Shown: positions 25,298 to 34,241, counted from the first letter of the stretch. The stretch: DNA of 64,000 bases from Alterisphingorhabdus sp051668705 (GCF_051668705.1 NZ_CP196351.1:496001-560000), one strand, 5' to 3'. Numbers and translations: made by a program. The notes: generated by a model from the letters alone, not told the origin.

Positions 25298-26163
25298 CAG
25301 AGCGCGAGTGGAGACGCACTGAACTGGCGATCGCCCGCAAATATGCTGACCGTTTGCCGTGGGAAGCGGTTATATGGGGGTTGGGCAATCTGGCTATATG
25401 GCTGTCCCTCTGGCCGTTGGTTTTCTTGGGTGTCATGCCGTTATGGCTGGCCTTTCCAATCGCCACATTAAATGTCGCCTTATGTTACTTGCCAAGCCAT
25501 GAAGCGCAGCACGATATTATTGGCCGGCCAGGGACAAAATGGCGCTGGCTCAATGAACTGGTTGGCCATCTCTCTACTATTCCCTTGGTGCTGCCCTATC
25601 GTGTGGCAAAACTTACCCATTTGGAGCATCACAAACACGCCAATGATCCGGCGCGTGATCCTGATCATGCCAATGCCAATGTCAGCGGTCGGTGGAATGC
25701 GATCATCAATTCTATTCGCACGCGACAGCCGGGTGTGGATGATGCGGGCTTTAACGGTTATGCCAAGGTGTTGGAGCGGATTGGCCGCCCAGATGCTATT
25801 CTCGACGGGGCCATCTATACCTTATTCTTTTACGGACTGCATATCGGGCTGGCGCTTAGCGGTTATGCGTTAGAGGCGGCGTTGCTATGGTGGCTGCCGC
25901 GGCATATAGGTTCCACCTATATTGTGTTTTTTCTCAGCTGGGCACCGCATCAGCCTGCTGACAAAACCGGCCGTTACCGCGACACTAAGGCGTTTCGTAG
26001 CCGCGCCGGTAATATCCTATCAATGGGCATGCAATATCACATCATCCACCATCTCTACCCCTATATTCCGCTGACTGACACGCCTGCGGCCTATTGGGAG
26101 ATGCGCGATATATTGGATGCGCGTGGATGCGATGTCGGGCAATTGCCACCGGGCAAAAGCTGA
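25294..26163 (+). CDS. Fatty acid desaturase-family membrane di-iron enzyme
   Basis: A 289-residue polytopic membrane protein with the three histidine clusters of the desaturase/hydroxylase superfamily: HEAQH near residue 70, HLEHHKH near residue 110, and HIIHHLYP near residue 250. These bind two irons that activate oxygen. The substrate could be a fatty acid or a carotenoid; sphingomonad carotenoid hydroxylases and ketolases have the same motifs, and I cannot separate the options. Start ATG at 25294 overlaps the upstream small membrane protein gene. It lies between rplL and rpoB. Confidence 0.82.
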   Translation: MTEREWRRTELAIARKYADRLPWEAVIWGLGNLAIWLSLWPLVFLGVMPLWLAFPIATLNVALCYLPSHEAQHDIIGRPGTKWRWLNELVGHLSTIPLVLPYRVAKLTHLEHHKHANDPARDPDHANANVSGRWNAIINSIRTRQPGVDDAGFNGYAKVLERIGRPDAILDGAIYTLFFYGLHIGLALSGYALEAALLWWLPRHIGSTYIVFFLSWAPHQPADKTGRYRDTKAFRSRAGNILSMGMQYHIIHHLYPYIPLTDTPAAYWEMRDILDARGCDVGQLPPGKS

Positions 26164-26168
26164 ATGCT

Positions 26169-26660
26169 TTATTGCGCGCCTGAATCGTCAGGTGTCACAT
26201 AGCGCAAGGCTACCAATGTACTGCCCTCAAAGACCGGTGCGTCCGGAACAGTAATGCCATCATTAAAGTCAAACACGCCATCATCATTCATGTCAAAATG
26301 CAGCATGACAATGAACATCTCACCGTTATCCGGCACGGTGTCCACGTCGATATCAACATTTTCTGTAACGCCTGCTTTGACCTGCGTATGCCCGACATAA
26401 ACGGTGGGAACCGGCTTGCCATCTTTGAACGGATGCATGACGAGCCAGCCATTGCGTTCAATCTCCACACGCGGGAAAGTGAAGGTCGCGCCCGAGCGTG
26501 TTGCGCCTTCCAGCATAATGTTGTTCCGCTCACCATTGCCTGTTTGGATTTGCGGTGCCTCTTTCTTGTCTTGATGATGTTGAGGCATTCCAAAATGGGC
26601 AAGGACTGGGCTGGTCAACAACATTGCTGAGGCGGCGAATAAAGCGGCATATTTCATCAT
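26169..26660 (-). CDS. Small secreted protein, DUF7282-like
   Basis: A 163-residue protein with a signal peptide (MMKYAALFAASAMLLTSPVLA) followed by HFGMPQHHQ. The rest is a beta-rich domain: ATFTFPRVEIERNGWLVMHPFKDGKPVPTVYVGHTQV, VDIDVDTVPDNGEMFIVMLHFDMNDDGVFDFNDG (in segments). The layout NGWLV-H...G...VGH...V....D resembles DUF7282-type domains; the DMNDDGVFDF loop could bind calcium. AGGAG lies just before the first of two ATGs (26660 or 26657). It is convergent with the desaturase gene (5-bp gap). Function unknown. Confidence 0.65.
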   Translation of the reverse strand: MMKYAALFAASAMLLTSPVLAHFGMPQHHQDKKEAPQIQTGNGERNNIMLEGATRSGATFTFPRVEIERNGWLVMHPFKDGKPVPTVYVGHTQVKAGVTENVDIDVDTVPDNGEMFIVMLHFDMNDDGVFDFNDGITVPDAPVFEGSTLVALRYVTPDDSGAQ

Positions 26661-26947
26661 TATCTCCTAATATGCAGCTAAATCAGCATGAATTTGATAA
26701 TGTTGCAAGTGGCATGTGTTGCAGCGGCTTGACGAAGAGATATAGGTCTTGGATTGAATTATGTCGCAATATGTACAATGATTTTAGAGACCTTTGCTAG
26801 CTTCTTGATGCAGTAAAGCTTCAAGAGCACATCTCGATAGATCATGTCATTTCACACGTCGTAAAATTTACAAGATTGAACGTATAACAATGTACATGAA
26901 TCGTGAATTGCATACCCTATAGCTATCGTTTGAACGGGTAGTATTCT
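26661..26947 (+). promoter_or_regulatory. AT-rich gap upstream of the lasso cluster
   Basis: These 287 bp separate the minus-strand secreted-protein gene from the lasso B gene and should contain promoters for both. The sequence turns markedly AT-rich from about 26680. I found no precursor-like open frame here with a Gly start and an Asp/Glu at core position 7-9, and no clear promoter consensus. Confidence 0.3.
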
Positions 26948-27658
26948 GTGATTACACATATTGACAATAAAGATAAATTATTATGCATTCGAAACGATTG
27001 TCATATTGTTTATACAGAGCAAGAGGCTGTAATACTTGATATTAATACTGAAAACTATATTCATATAGACAAAAAAAATACGCAATATTTAAAATTAGTA
27101 TTTGGTAAGTCTCCTGCATATATCGAAGATAAATTCCCTGAATTAGATCTTCGTGAATTGCTTGGGCTAGGTTGTTTTCATTTCTCCCATCAGCGCAAAC
27201 CACATGCAATGCCTATCGCAGGTAGTGCCAAATTGGAAATTCCTGGACCACTTATTGATAAAGCTCCTTCATTAAGTGTGCGATCAGTATTTCTAGTTGG
27301 TCGAGCCATCTCACATGCAGGCTATCTTCTAAAATATAAGGGTTTAAAAAAAGCGATAGGCGTTCTTAATCAAATTAGAGAAAAGCGATGTTTGATAGCG
27401 AGAGACCAGAATGAATTAAGTGATCTGGTAGAGATATATAAGATTTCCCGCCCATTTTTTTATGATGCCCACGATAGATGTACGCTCAATTCTTTATCCT
27501 TGATATTGTATCTTTCTTATTGGGGAGTGATGCCAAGATGGTGTTTCGGCGTGACTCTATATCCGTTTTCTGCCCATTGTTGGGTCGAAGATAGTGACTG
27601 GCTTTATAATGATCAGTTTGCGCGCACTTGCCGCTTTTCTCAGATCCTAAGGGTCTGA
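26948..27658 (+). CDS. Lasso peptide B protein: RRE plus transglutaminase-like leader peptidase
   Basis: A 236-residue protein that should bind the leader of the lasso precursor and cut it off. Residues 1 to about 85 have the PqqD-like RRE pattern (DCHIVYTEQEAVILDINTENYIHIDKKNTQYLKL in segments). The C-terminal half is the papain/transglutaminase-like B2 fold: Cys178 in HDRCTLNSL, His210 in SAHCWVE and Asp222 in LYNDQF. Cys-His and His-Asp spacings of 32 and 12 equal those of the McjB triad (C150/H182/D194) in microcin J25. B1 and B2 are fused, the proteobacterial form. Start is a GTG at 26948. The DNA is much more AT-rich than neighbouring core genes. The C gene starts 1 bp after its stop. 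Confidence 0.93.
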   Translation: MITHIDNKDKLLCIRNDCHIVYTEQEAVILDINTENYIHIDKKNTQYLKLVFGKSPAYIEDKFPELDLRELLGLGCFHFSHQRKPHAMPIAGSAKLEIPGPLIDKAPSLSVRSVFLVGRAISHAGYLLKYKGLKKAIGVLNQIREKRCLIARDQNELSDLVEIYKISRPFFYDAHDRCTLNSLSLILYLSYWGVMPRWCFGVTLYPFSAHCWVEDSDWLYNDQFARTCRFSQILRV

Positions 27659-27659
27659 G

Positions 27660-29504
27660 GTGCGATTTGTAGCCTTTCTTGCTGATGCGAACGAGCATAC
27701 ATTCCGTGATAAGGCTGTAATGCAGCAATGGACCAATACATTAGGCAAGGGCAGTAGAGAATGGTGTAAGACTTACTCAACGAGCAAGTTTCATTTATGG
27801 AGTATATGCGAAGAATGTGGAGATAAGAATGTCCAATCTGGGCGTTCGCATGCTGGATTAATTGACTGTGAGATGATCGGGTTTGCGTTTCGAAAATCAG
27901 ACGACGAAATTGACCATCCATTATGTTTGGCAGAGTCTGAAATTGCAGAAATTGTAGCTTCGCAAGGAGTGTGGCTCTTCGATAATGCTTGGGGGCAGTA
28001 TCTGGCTTTCTTAAATGACGAGAAATCAAATAAGTTTTTGATCATACGTGACCCTACTGGCTCTATTTCATGCTATTACGCGCGTATAGCATCAATGACG
28101 ATATTCTTTTCTGATCTTCCAGATGTTGCGATGTTGCTGCCTAAGTTGGAAGTTAATGATTACTTCCTCCGCTCGACAGTCGCTGACCCCCGACTGGAAA
28201 AAAACATCACAGGGATCCAAGGTATTGATGAGGTTTTGCCAGCTGAAGTATGGGATGAGAAAACTCGGATACGGGGCAGAGCTATAGGGTGGTCACCATA
28301 TAATTATTTAGACAATACATCTGCTCTTACATTCGAGCAGAGCGCCCATTTTCTTAGGAAAACCGTTGGAAAAGCAGTCCATACATTAGCCTCACGCTAC
28401 AACCACATATTATTGCCAATAGGAGGATTGGACTCCTCAATGGTATTGTCTTGCTTAAAAGATGCTCCAAATCGTCCTGATATAAAACTTTTGACATATA
28501 CAACTGACAAGCGGGGCGGAGATGAGACTTTTTATACAAAGGCGGTTGCTGAAAGCTTTGGCCTCGACCTTGATATACGCTTTCTAGACTCACGAAAAGT
28601 TGACTTCGACCGCGTTATGTCATGCAATTACCAAGCTAAGCCTGAGCGGGTTTTTGATTTTGGTGATATTGCTGCAAGTCCGGACCGATCCCATCGATAC
28701 AAGGCAGTCGACGCAGTTTTTACAGGCGTAGGAGGCGACCGATTGCTAGGCCAATCTTCTGGGATGTTTCCAGTGATGGATTTCGTGCGAAGTAATGGCT
28801 TAAGCTCGGGATTTTGGGAAACTTTGCTGTCAACTGCCAGGGGGACGCAACGCCCAACTCTTAGCGTGCTTAAAGCTGCCATTGCTGAGCTTCGCGATAA
28901 GATGTGTGTTGATGAATTTATTCAATTGGCAAGTCGAGGCGGTGCTCCGCAAGGCCTCCTTTCCAAAAGCGCCATGGATGAGATGCTAGACTTAGCGTTA
29001 GTACACCCTGGTTTACGCTCAAAGAAAGTCTTGCCCAAAGGCAAGGTCGTGCAGTCAATGTTGAACTGCTATTTGCCAATGCCCGCTCGGCACCCACTTA
29101 ACTTTTTTGGAGATTTGCCGCATCATCATATCTTTAACTGTCAACCGATTGTAGAGGCCTGTCTCCAAATTCCCACATGGCTATTCACTCATCGTGGCAT
29201 AGGCCGTGGCCTTGCACGCTATGCTTTTCGAAACGACCTGCCTGAGATCATGCTGCGACGATTTACTAAAGGAACTCCAGAGCAAATCTATCTGGAGTTT
29301 CTTAGAAGAGAAATTGATCAAATAAGAGAAGCTATCATTTCAGGAAAATGTTGGAGTCTGGAATTGTTCTCTGATGAATGGATGGATAAATTTAAGAACA
29401 ATACAGAAATATTTTCGATACATAACACACAAATATTTCAAATTTTGAATCTTGAAGCATGGGTGGGTGAAATGCACAATATACAAGGTGAAATGCATTA
29501 TTAA
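27660..29504 (+). CDS. Lasso peptide C protein: asparagine-synthetase-like macrolactam synthetase
   Basis: A 614-residue enzyme expected to adenylate the Asp8 side chain of the precursor core and close the isopeptide ring on Gly1 with ATP. The N-terminal part resembles the glutaminase fold of AsnB but lacks the catalytic Cys2 (starts MRFVAF), as in lasso cyclases. The ATP pyrophosphatase PP-loop is IGGLDSS at 254-260. GDETFYTKAVAESFGL follows at about 287, and FTGVGGDRLLGQ at 354-365 matches the AsnB GxGGD motif. Start GTG at 27660 lies 1 bp after the B stop, so translation is likely coupled. The precursor gene follows 75 bp downstream. Confidence 0.93.
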   Translation: MRFVAFLADANEHTFRDKAVMQQWTNTLGKGSREWCKTYSTSKFHLWSICEECGDKNVQSGRSHAGLIDCEMIGFAFRKSDDEIDHPLCLAESEIAEIVASQGVWLFDNAWGQYLAFLNDEKSNKFLIIRDPTGSISCYYARIASMTIFFSDLPDVAMLLPKLEVNDYFLRSTVADPRLEKNITGIQGIDEVLPAEVWDEKTRIRGRAIGWSPYNYLDNTSALTFEQSAHFLRKTVGKAVHTLASRYNHILLPIGGLDSSMVLSCLKDAPNRPDIKLLTYTTDKRGGDETFYTKAVAESFGLDLDIRFLDSRKVDFDRVMSCNYQAKPERVFDFGDIAASPDRSHRYKAVDAVFTGVGGDRLLGQSSGMFPVMDFVRSNGLSSGFWETLLSTARGTQRPTLSVLKAAIAELRDKMCVDEFIQLASRGGAPQGLLSKSAMDEMLDLALVHPGLRSKKVLPKGKVVQSMLNCYLPMPARHPLNFFGDLPHHHIFNCQPIVEACLQIPTWLFTHRGIGRGLARYAFRNDLPEIMLRRFTKGTPEQIYLEFLRREIDQIREAIISGKCWSLELFSDEWMDKFKNNTEIFSIHNTQIFQILNLEAWVGEMHNIQGEMHY

Positions 29505-29579
29505 GATATTGAAAAATTTTTATAATTAAGTTATTTAATTAACTGCCAATATAGCTTGGCACACAAGAAAGGAAGAAAT

Positions 29580-29675
29580 ATGAAAATCATTGGAAAAATA
29601 CTGAAACTCACAAAGGGCGGCCCGAATTGGGGCTGGGATGCTCGGTTTGAATGGGGTAGTCCTGACTTTTTGTAA
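29580..29675 (+). CDS. Lasso peptide precursor (A gene), 31 residues
   Basis: The product reads MKIIGKILKLTK (leader) then GGPNWGWDARFEWGSPDFL (core). The expected features are all present: Thr at leader position -2, Gly at core 1, and Asp at core 8, giving an 8-residue Gly1-Asp8 ring with an 11-residue tail. AAGGA lies six bases before the ATG. The leader is only 12 residues, shorter than usual; the frame stays open upstream, and a TTG at 29556 would give 20 residues but has no ribosome-binding site. The predicted lasso mass (linear core minus water) is about 2175 Da monoisotopic. The core P-x4-D-A-R pattern loosely recalls capistruin (by memory). Too short for routine gene calling. Confidence 0.9.
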   Translation: MKIIGKILKLTKGGPNWGWDARFEWGSPDFL

Positions 29676-29683
29676 GTAAACCT

Positions 29684-29709
29684 CCTGCTGCAGCTGCAGA
29701 TGTAGCAGG
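29684..29709 (+). terminator. Hairpin after the lasso precursor gene
   Basis: CCTGCTGCA (29684-29692) pairs with TGTAGCAGG (29701-29709), one G-U pair and an 8-base loop, starting 9 bp after the precursor stop. A run of seven T follows 15 bp later (29725-29731). It likely ends the lasso transcript or protects its 3' end. Confidence 0.55.
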
Positions 29710-29913
29710 ATTTCATATCGTCCGTTTTTTTATATTTATCTCACAACTGTAATTGTTACAGTTACAGTCTCTCGTTAGACGTTGGGTGTTTCTCCACTCT
29801 TGACGGGAATCCAACAGCGCCTTATATCGCTGACAACATCAGGCTATCGAGACAGATCTGTTTTTGCGCGGAACGGATATGAAGAATGATAGGCTGACTT
29901 TCACATGACGCGA

Positions 29914-29953
29914 AGCTGCGGCCCCTAAACACAGGGGATACCGCGGCTTTTTG
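29914..29953 (+). terminator. Hairpin plus T-run upstream of rpoB (terminator or attenuator)
   Basis: AGCTGCGG (29914) pairs with CCGCGGCT (29941) and CCCCT with AGGGG inside it. TTTT follows directly. The gap between the precursor and rpoB (29676-30035, 360 bp) contains this and the hairpin at 29684 and no other gene. Attenuation between rplL and rpoB is known from other proteobacteria, so this could be the ancestral attenuator retained in front of rpoB. Confidence 0.7.
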
Positions 29954-30035
29954 TCGTTTGGCGCGTGTGCAAAGATGGTGTTTGGGTGGTCAATCCAAAT
30001 GCTTTGAAAGTAAATTTTTGAGGACGACTCATATT

Positions 30036-33000
30036 ATGGCAAGCAAGGCGAAATCACCGGCTGAGAAGCTGATTCCCACCGCAAAGAAGCGTATCCGTAA
30101 AATCTTCGGCGACATTCACGAAGTTATTGATATGCCAAACCTCATTGAGGTGCAGCGCGAGAGCTATGAGCAGTTTTTGCGTTCTGACCCGTCAATCGGT
30201 TATGTGTCCGGTCTGGAAAAAACATTGCGCAGTGTTTTCCCGATCCGTGACTTTGCTGGTTCTGCGGAGCTGGACTTTGTGCATTATGAGCTGGAAGACC
30301 CGAAATATGATACGCAGGAATGTCGTCAACGCGGCATAACCTATGCGGCACCAATGAAGGTGACGCTGCGCTTGATCGTTTTTGAAGTCGATACCGAGAC
30401 AGAGACGCGCTCCGTTCTCGATATTAAAGAGCAAGACGTTTATATGGGCGATATGCCGCTCATGACGCATAATGGTACTTTTATCATTAATGGTACTGAG
30501 CGCGTTATTGTCAGCCAGATGCACCGTTCGCCAGGCGTTTTGTTTGACCATGATCGCGGCAAAACACACGCTTCTGGCAAATTCCTCTTCGCTGCGCGGG
30601 TTATTCCTTATCGCGGTTCATGGCTGGATTTTGAATTTGACGCGAAAGACATTGTTAATGTGCGTATCGACCGTAAGCGTAAGCTGCCTGTTACGGCGCT
30701 GCTTTATGCGCTTGATATGGATTCAGAAGAAATTCTGGATTACTTCTATGACAAGATCACTTTTGCCCGTTCTAACACCAAACAAGGTGAGGGCTGGAAA
30801 ATTCCATTCGCGCCTGAGCAGTGGCGCGGCCAGAAGCCGACATTTGATATAATTGATGCTGATAGCGGTGAAATCGTCTTCGCGCTGGGTCAGAAGATTA
30901 CACCGCGCGGTGCCAAAAAAGCCGAAAAAGATGGTTTGAAGAACCTGTTGATCCCGACTGACGAGATTTATGGCCGTTATTCTGCGCATGATCTCATCAA
31001 TGAGAAAACGGGTGAGATCTATATCGAAGCAGGCGAAGAAGTTAGTGCCGAGAATTTGGAAAAGCTCGATAAGGCCGGCATAGAATCGATTGAGTTGCTG
31101 GATATTGACCATGTCACCACTGGTGCATGGATCCGCAACACATTGGCCGTCGATAAATCTGAGCATCGCGATATGGGTCTTGATGCCATTTACCGCGTGA
31201 TGCGCCCTGGTGAGCCACCAACCCGTGAGACAGCTGATGCGTTGTTCGAAGGTCTGTTCTTTGACTCTGAGCGTTACGATCTGTCCGCAGTTGGCCGTGT
31301 GAAACTGAATATGCGTCTGGATCTTGATGCGCCAGACACGCACACCACGCTGCGCAAAGAAGATATTTTGACTGTGGTTAAAACGCTTGTTGATCTGAAA
31401 GACGGCAAGGGTGAGGTTGATGATATTGATAACCTTGGCAACCGCCGCGTTCGTTCGGTTGGTGAGCTGCTGGAAAACCAATATCGTGTTGGCTTGCTGC
31501 GCATGGAACGTGCGGTTAAAGAGCGTATGTCCAGCGTCGATGTTTCGACCGTCATGCCCAATGATCTGATTAACGCTAAGCCAGCTGTTGCTGCTGTGCG
31601 TGAATTTTTTGGTTCATCTCAGCTGTCGCAGTTTATGGATCAGACCAACCCATTGTCTGAAGTCACGCACAAACGCCGCGTTTCTGCTCTCGGGCCCGGT
31701 GGTCTGACACGTGAACGCGCAGGTTTTGAAGTGCGTGACGTTCACCCAACCCATTATGGCCGTATCTGCCCGATTGAAACGCCGGAAGGCCCGAACATCG
31801 GTCTGATTAACTCGCTGGCATCGTTCAGCCGGGTAAACAAATATGGCTTTATTGAAACGCCATATCGTGTTGTCAAAAACGGTAAGGTCAGCGAAGAAGT
31901 TGTTTATCTCTCCGCCATGGAAGAGCAAAAGCACACTGTCGCACAGGCCAATGCTGAACTGACCGAAGATGGCGCTTTTGTAGAGGAGTTTGTCTCCTCG
32001 CGTGAAGCAGGCGAATTTTTGATCGCACCGCGCGAGTCCATCACATTGATGGACGTTTCACCAAAGCAGCTGGTTTCGGTTGCGGCATCGCTTATTCCGT
32101 TCCTGGAAAATGATGACGCCAACCGCGCGCTTATGGGCTCGAACATGCAACGTCAGGCCGTGCCTTTGGTGAAAGCCGAAGCACCGTTTGTTGGAACCGG
32201 TATGGAAGCCACAGTGGCCAGCGATTCCGGCGCGGCGATTACCGCCAAGCGCGCTGGCATCGTCGATCAGGTTGATGCAACGCGGATCGTGTTGCGGGCA
32301 ACGGGCGAAGTTGATGCGGGTAAATCCGGCGTTGATATTTACCGTTTGCAGAAATTCCAGCGTTCGAACCAGAACACATGTATCAACCAGCGTCCTTTGG
32401 TGAAAGTTGGTGATATCATTCAGGAAGGCGATATCCTTGCTGACGGTCCATCGACCGATTTGGGTGAATTGGCACTGGGCAAAAACAGCCTCGTCGCCTT
32501 CATGCCTTGGAATGGTTATAACTATGAGGATTCCATCCTGATTTCCGAGCGGATTGTGAAGGACGATGTCTTCACCTCGATCCACATTGAGGAATTTGAG
32601 GTTATGGCCCGCGATACCAAATTGGGGCCAGAGGATATCACTCGCGACATTCCGAATGTCGGTGAGGAAGCACTGCGGAACCTCGATGAGGCGGGCATTG
32701 TCTATATCGGTGCAGAAGTGCATCCGGGCGATATATTGGTTGGTAAGATCACGCCAAAAGGCGAAAGCCCGATGACACCGGAAGAGAAATTGCTGCGCGC
32801 TATCTTTGGTGAGAAAGCCTCTGATGTGCGTGATACGTCTCTGAAACTGCCGCCGGGTGTTGCTGGTACAGTTGTTGAAGTGCGCGTTTTCAACCGTCAC
32901 GGCATCGACAAGGATGAGCGGGCACTGACCATTGAGCGTGAAGAGATTGAGCGTCTGGCAAAAGACCGCGAAGATGAGCGCGCTATTTTGAACCGTGCGA

Positions 33001-34226
33001 CATATAACCGTCTGCGCGAAATGCTGGTCGGTCAAGTCGCTACAGGCGCACCGAAAGGCTTCAAGAAAGGCGACGAGATTACGCTGGAAAATCTTGAAGA
33101 AGTCGAGCGTCACGAATGGTGGAAGTTCGCTGTTGCGGACGACGCGCGTCAGGCTGATCTGGAAGCGGTTAAAGTACAATATGACGATGCCGTCACATTG
33201 ATCACTGAGCGTTTCGACGATCGCCGTGACAAGCTGGAGCGTGGTGACGAATTGGCACCGGGCGTTCTGAAAATGGTCAAAGTGTTCGTGGCGGTGAAGC
33301 GCAAGCTGCAACCGGGCGATAAAATGGCCGGACGTCACGGTAACAAAGGTGTTATCTCACGTATATTGCCGCAAGAAGACATGCCATTCCTTGAGGACGG
33401 CACGCCGGTTGACATTGTGCTCAACCCGCTGGGTGTTCCATCGCGGATGAACGTCGGGCAGATTTTTGAAACCCATTTGGGCTGGGCCGCACGTGGTCTG
33501 GGTCAACAGGTTACCAAGGCTCTGGAAGAATGGCGCGAAGCCAATCCTGATCCAGAGGCAGCGAGCCCGCCTGATGCAGTGAAAGACCGTCTGAAAACGA
33601 TTTACGGCCCGCAATATCACGAAGATATCGATCGTCGGGATACAGAATCAATCGTTGAACTTGCTGGCAATTTGAAAAACGGCGTTCCTATGGGTACACC
33701 GGTATTTGATGGCGCGCGTGAGCAAGACGTTTCTGACATGCTGGAACTTGCTGGTTTGGACACATCGGGTCAGGTTGACCTTTATGATGGCCGAACAGGT
33801 GATCGTTTCGACCGTAAGGTGACCGTGGGTTATATCTATATGCTCAAATTGCACCACTTGGTTGATGATAAGATCCACGCCCGTTCAATTGGACCTTATT
33901 CGCTTGTCACGCAGCAACCACTGGGCGGTAAAGCGCAATTTGGTGGCCAGCGCTTTGGTGAGATGGAGGTCTGGGCACTGCAAGCCTATGGCGCTGCATA
34001 CACATTGCAGGAAATGCTCACCGTCAAGTCCGATGACGTTGTCGGTCGGACCAAGGTGTATGAAGCCATTGTTAAAGGTGATGATACGTTTGAGGCCGGT
34101 ATTCCGGAGAGCTTTAACGTTCTTGTCAAAGAAATGCGTTCACTGGGTCTTGATGTCGAGCTGAAGTCTTACGACACGCCTGACGATGAAGACGGTCCGG
34201 ACGCGCTGCCTGAAGCTGCGGAGTAA
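30036..34226 (+). CDS. rpoB: RNA polymerase beta subunit
   Basis: A 1396-residue catalytic subunit. It begins MASKAKSPAEKLIPTAKKRIRKIFG. The rifampicin pocket is intact (GSSQLSQFMDQTNPLSEVTHKRRVSALGPGG in segments, matching sensitive sequences at the usual resistance positions). HPTHYGRICPIETPEGPNIGL, GYNYEDSILISER, GDKMAGRHGNKGV and the C-terminal GGKAQFGGQRFGEMEVWALQAYGAAYTLQEMLTVKSDD (in parts) are classic. Start at the ATG at 30036, with GAGGA upstream; the in-frame ATG at 29958 would start inside the hairpin region. A 91-bp gap precedes rpoC. Confidence 0.98.
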   Translation: MASKAKSPAEKLIPTAKKRIRKIFGDIHEVIDMPNLIEVQRESYEQFLRSDPSIGYVSGLEKTLRSVFPIRDFAGSAELDFVHYELEDPKYDTQECRQRGITYAAPMKVTLRLIVFEVDTETETRSVLDIKEQDVYMGDMPLMTHNGTFIINGTERVIVSQMHRSPGVLFDHDRGKTHASGKFLFAARVIPYRGSWLDFEFDAKDIVNVRIDRKRKLPVTALLYALDMDSEEILDYFYDKITFARSNTKQGEGWKIPFAPEQWRGQKPTFDIIDADSGEIVFALGQKITPRGAKKAEKDGLKNLLIPTDEIYGRYSAHDLINEKTGEIYIEAGEEVSAENLEKLDKAGIESIELLDIDHVTTGAWIRNTLAVDKSEHRDMGLDAIYRVMRPGEPPTRETADALFEGLFFDSERYDLSAVGRVKLNMRLDLDAPDTHTTLRKEDILTVVKTLVDLKDGKGEVDDIDNLGNRRVRSVGELLENQYRVGLLRMERAVKERMSSVDVSTVMPNDLINAKPAVAAVREFFGSSQLSQFMDQTNPLSEVTHKRRVSALGPGGLTRERAGFEVRDVHPTHYGRICPIETPEGPNIGLINSLASFSRVNKYGFIETPYRVVKNGKVSEEVVYLSAMEEQKHTVAQANAELTEDGAFVEEFVSSREAGEFLIAPRESITLMDVSPKQLVSVAASLIPFLENDDANRALMGSNMQRQAVPLVKAEAPFVGTGMEATVASDSGAAITAKRAGIVDQVDATRIVLRATGEVDAGKSGVDIYRLQKFQRSNQNTCINQRPLVKVGDIIQEGDILADGPSTDLGELALGKNSLVAFMPWNGYNYEDSILISERIVKDDVFTSIHIEEFEVMARDTKLGPEDITRDIPNVGEEALRNLDEAGIVYIGAEVHPGDILVGKITPKGESPMTPEEKLLRAIFGEKASDVRDTSLKLPPGVAGTVVEVRVFNRHGIDKDERALTIEREEIERLAKDREDERAILNRATYNRLREMLVGQVATGAPKGFKKGDEITLENLEEVERHEWWKFAVADDARQADLEAVKVQYDDAVTLITERFDDRRDKLERGDELAPGVLKMVKVFVAVKRKLQPGDKMAGRHGNKGVISRILPQEDMPFLEDGTPVDIVLNPLGVPSRMNVGQIFETHLGWAARGLGQQVTKALEEWREANPDPEAASPPDAVKDRLKTIYGPQYHEDIDRRDTESIVELAGNLKNGVPMGTPVFDGAREQDVSDMLELAGLDTSGQVDLYDGRTGDRFDRKVTVGYIYMLKLHHLVDDKIHARSIGPYSLVTQQPLGGKAQFGGQRFGEMEVWALQAYGAAYTLQEMLTVKSDDVVGRTKVYEAIVKGDDTFEAGIPESFNVLVKEMRSLGLDVELKSYDTPDDEDGPDALPEAAE

Positions 34227-34241
34227 TATTGAATGTCGATA

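Noticed and set aside
26673..26800. Possible small peptide frame before the lasso B gene
   Set aside because: It has no Gly core start with Asp/Glu at 7-9 and lies over the promoter of the minus-strand secreted-protein gene.
29580..29675. Glu12 of the lasso core as ring acceptor
   Set aside because: A 12-residue ring is outside the 7-9 residue range of known lasso peptides; Asp8 fits.
29531..29716. Minus-strand open frame covering the lasso precursor
   Set aside because: It is antisense to the precursor, has no recognisable domain and no ribosome-binding site; the plus-strand frame explains the sequence.
32058..33338. 426-codon minus-strand open frame inside rpoB
   Set aside because: It is fully antisense to a conserved part of rpoB and has no family features.
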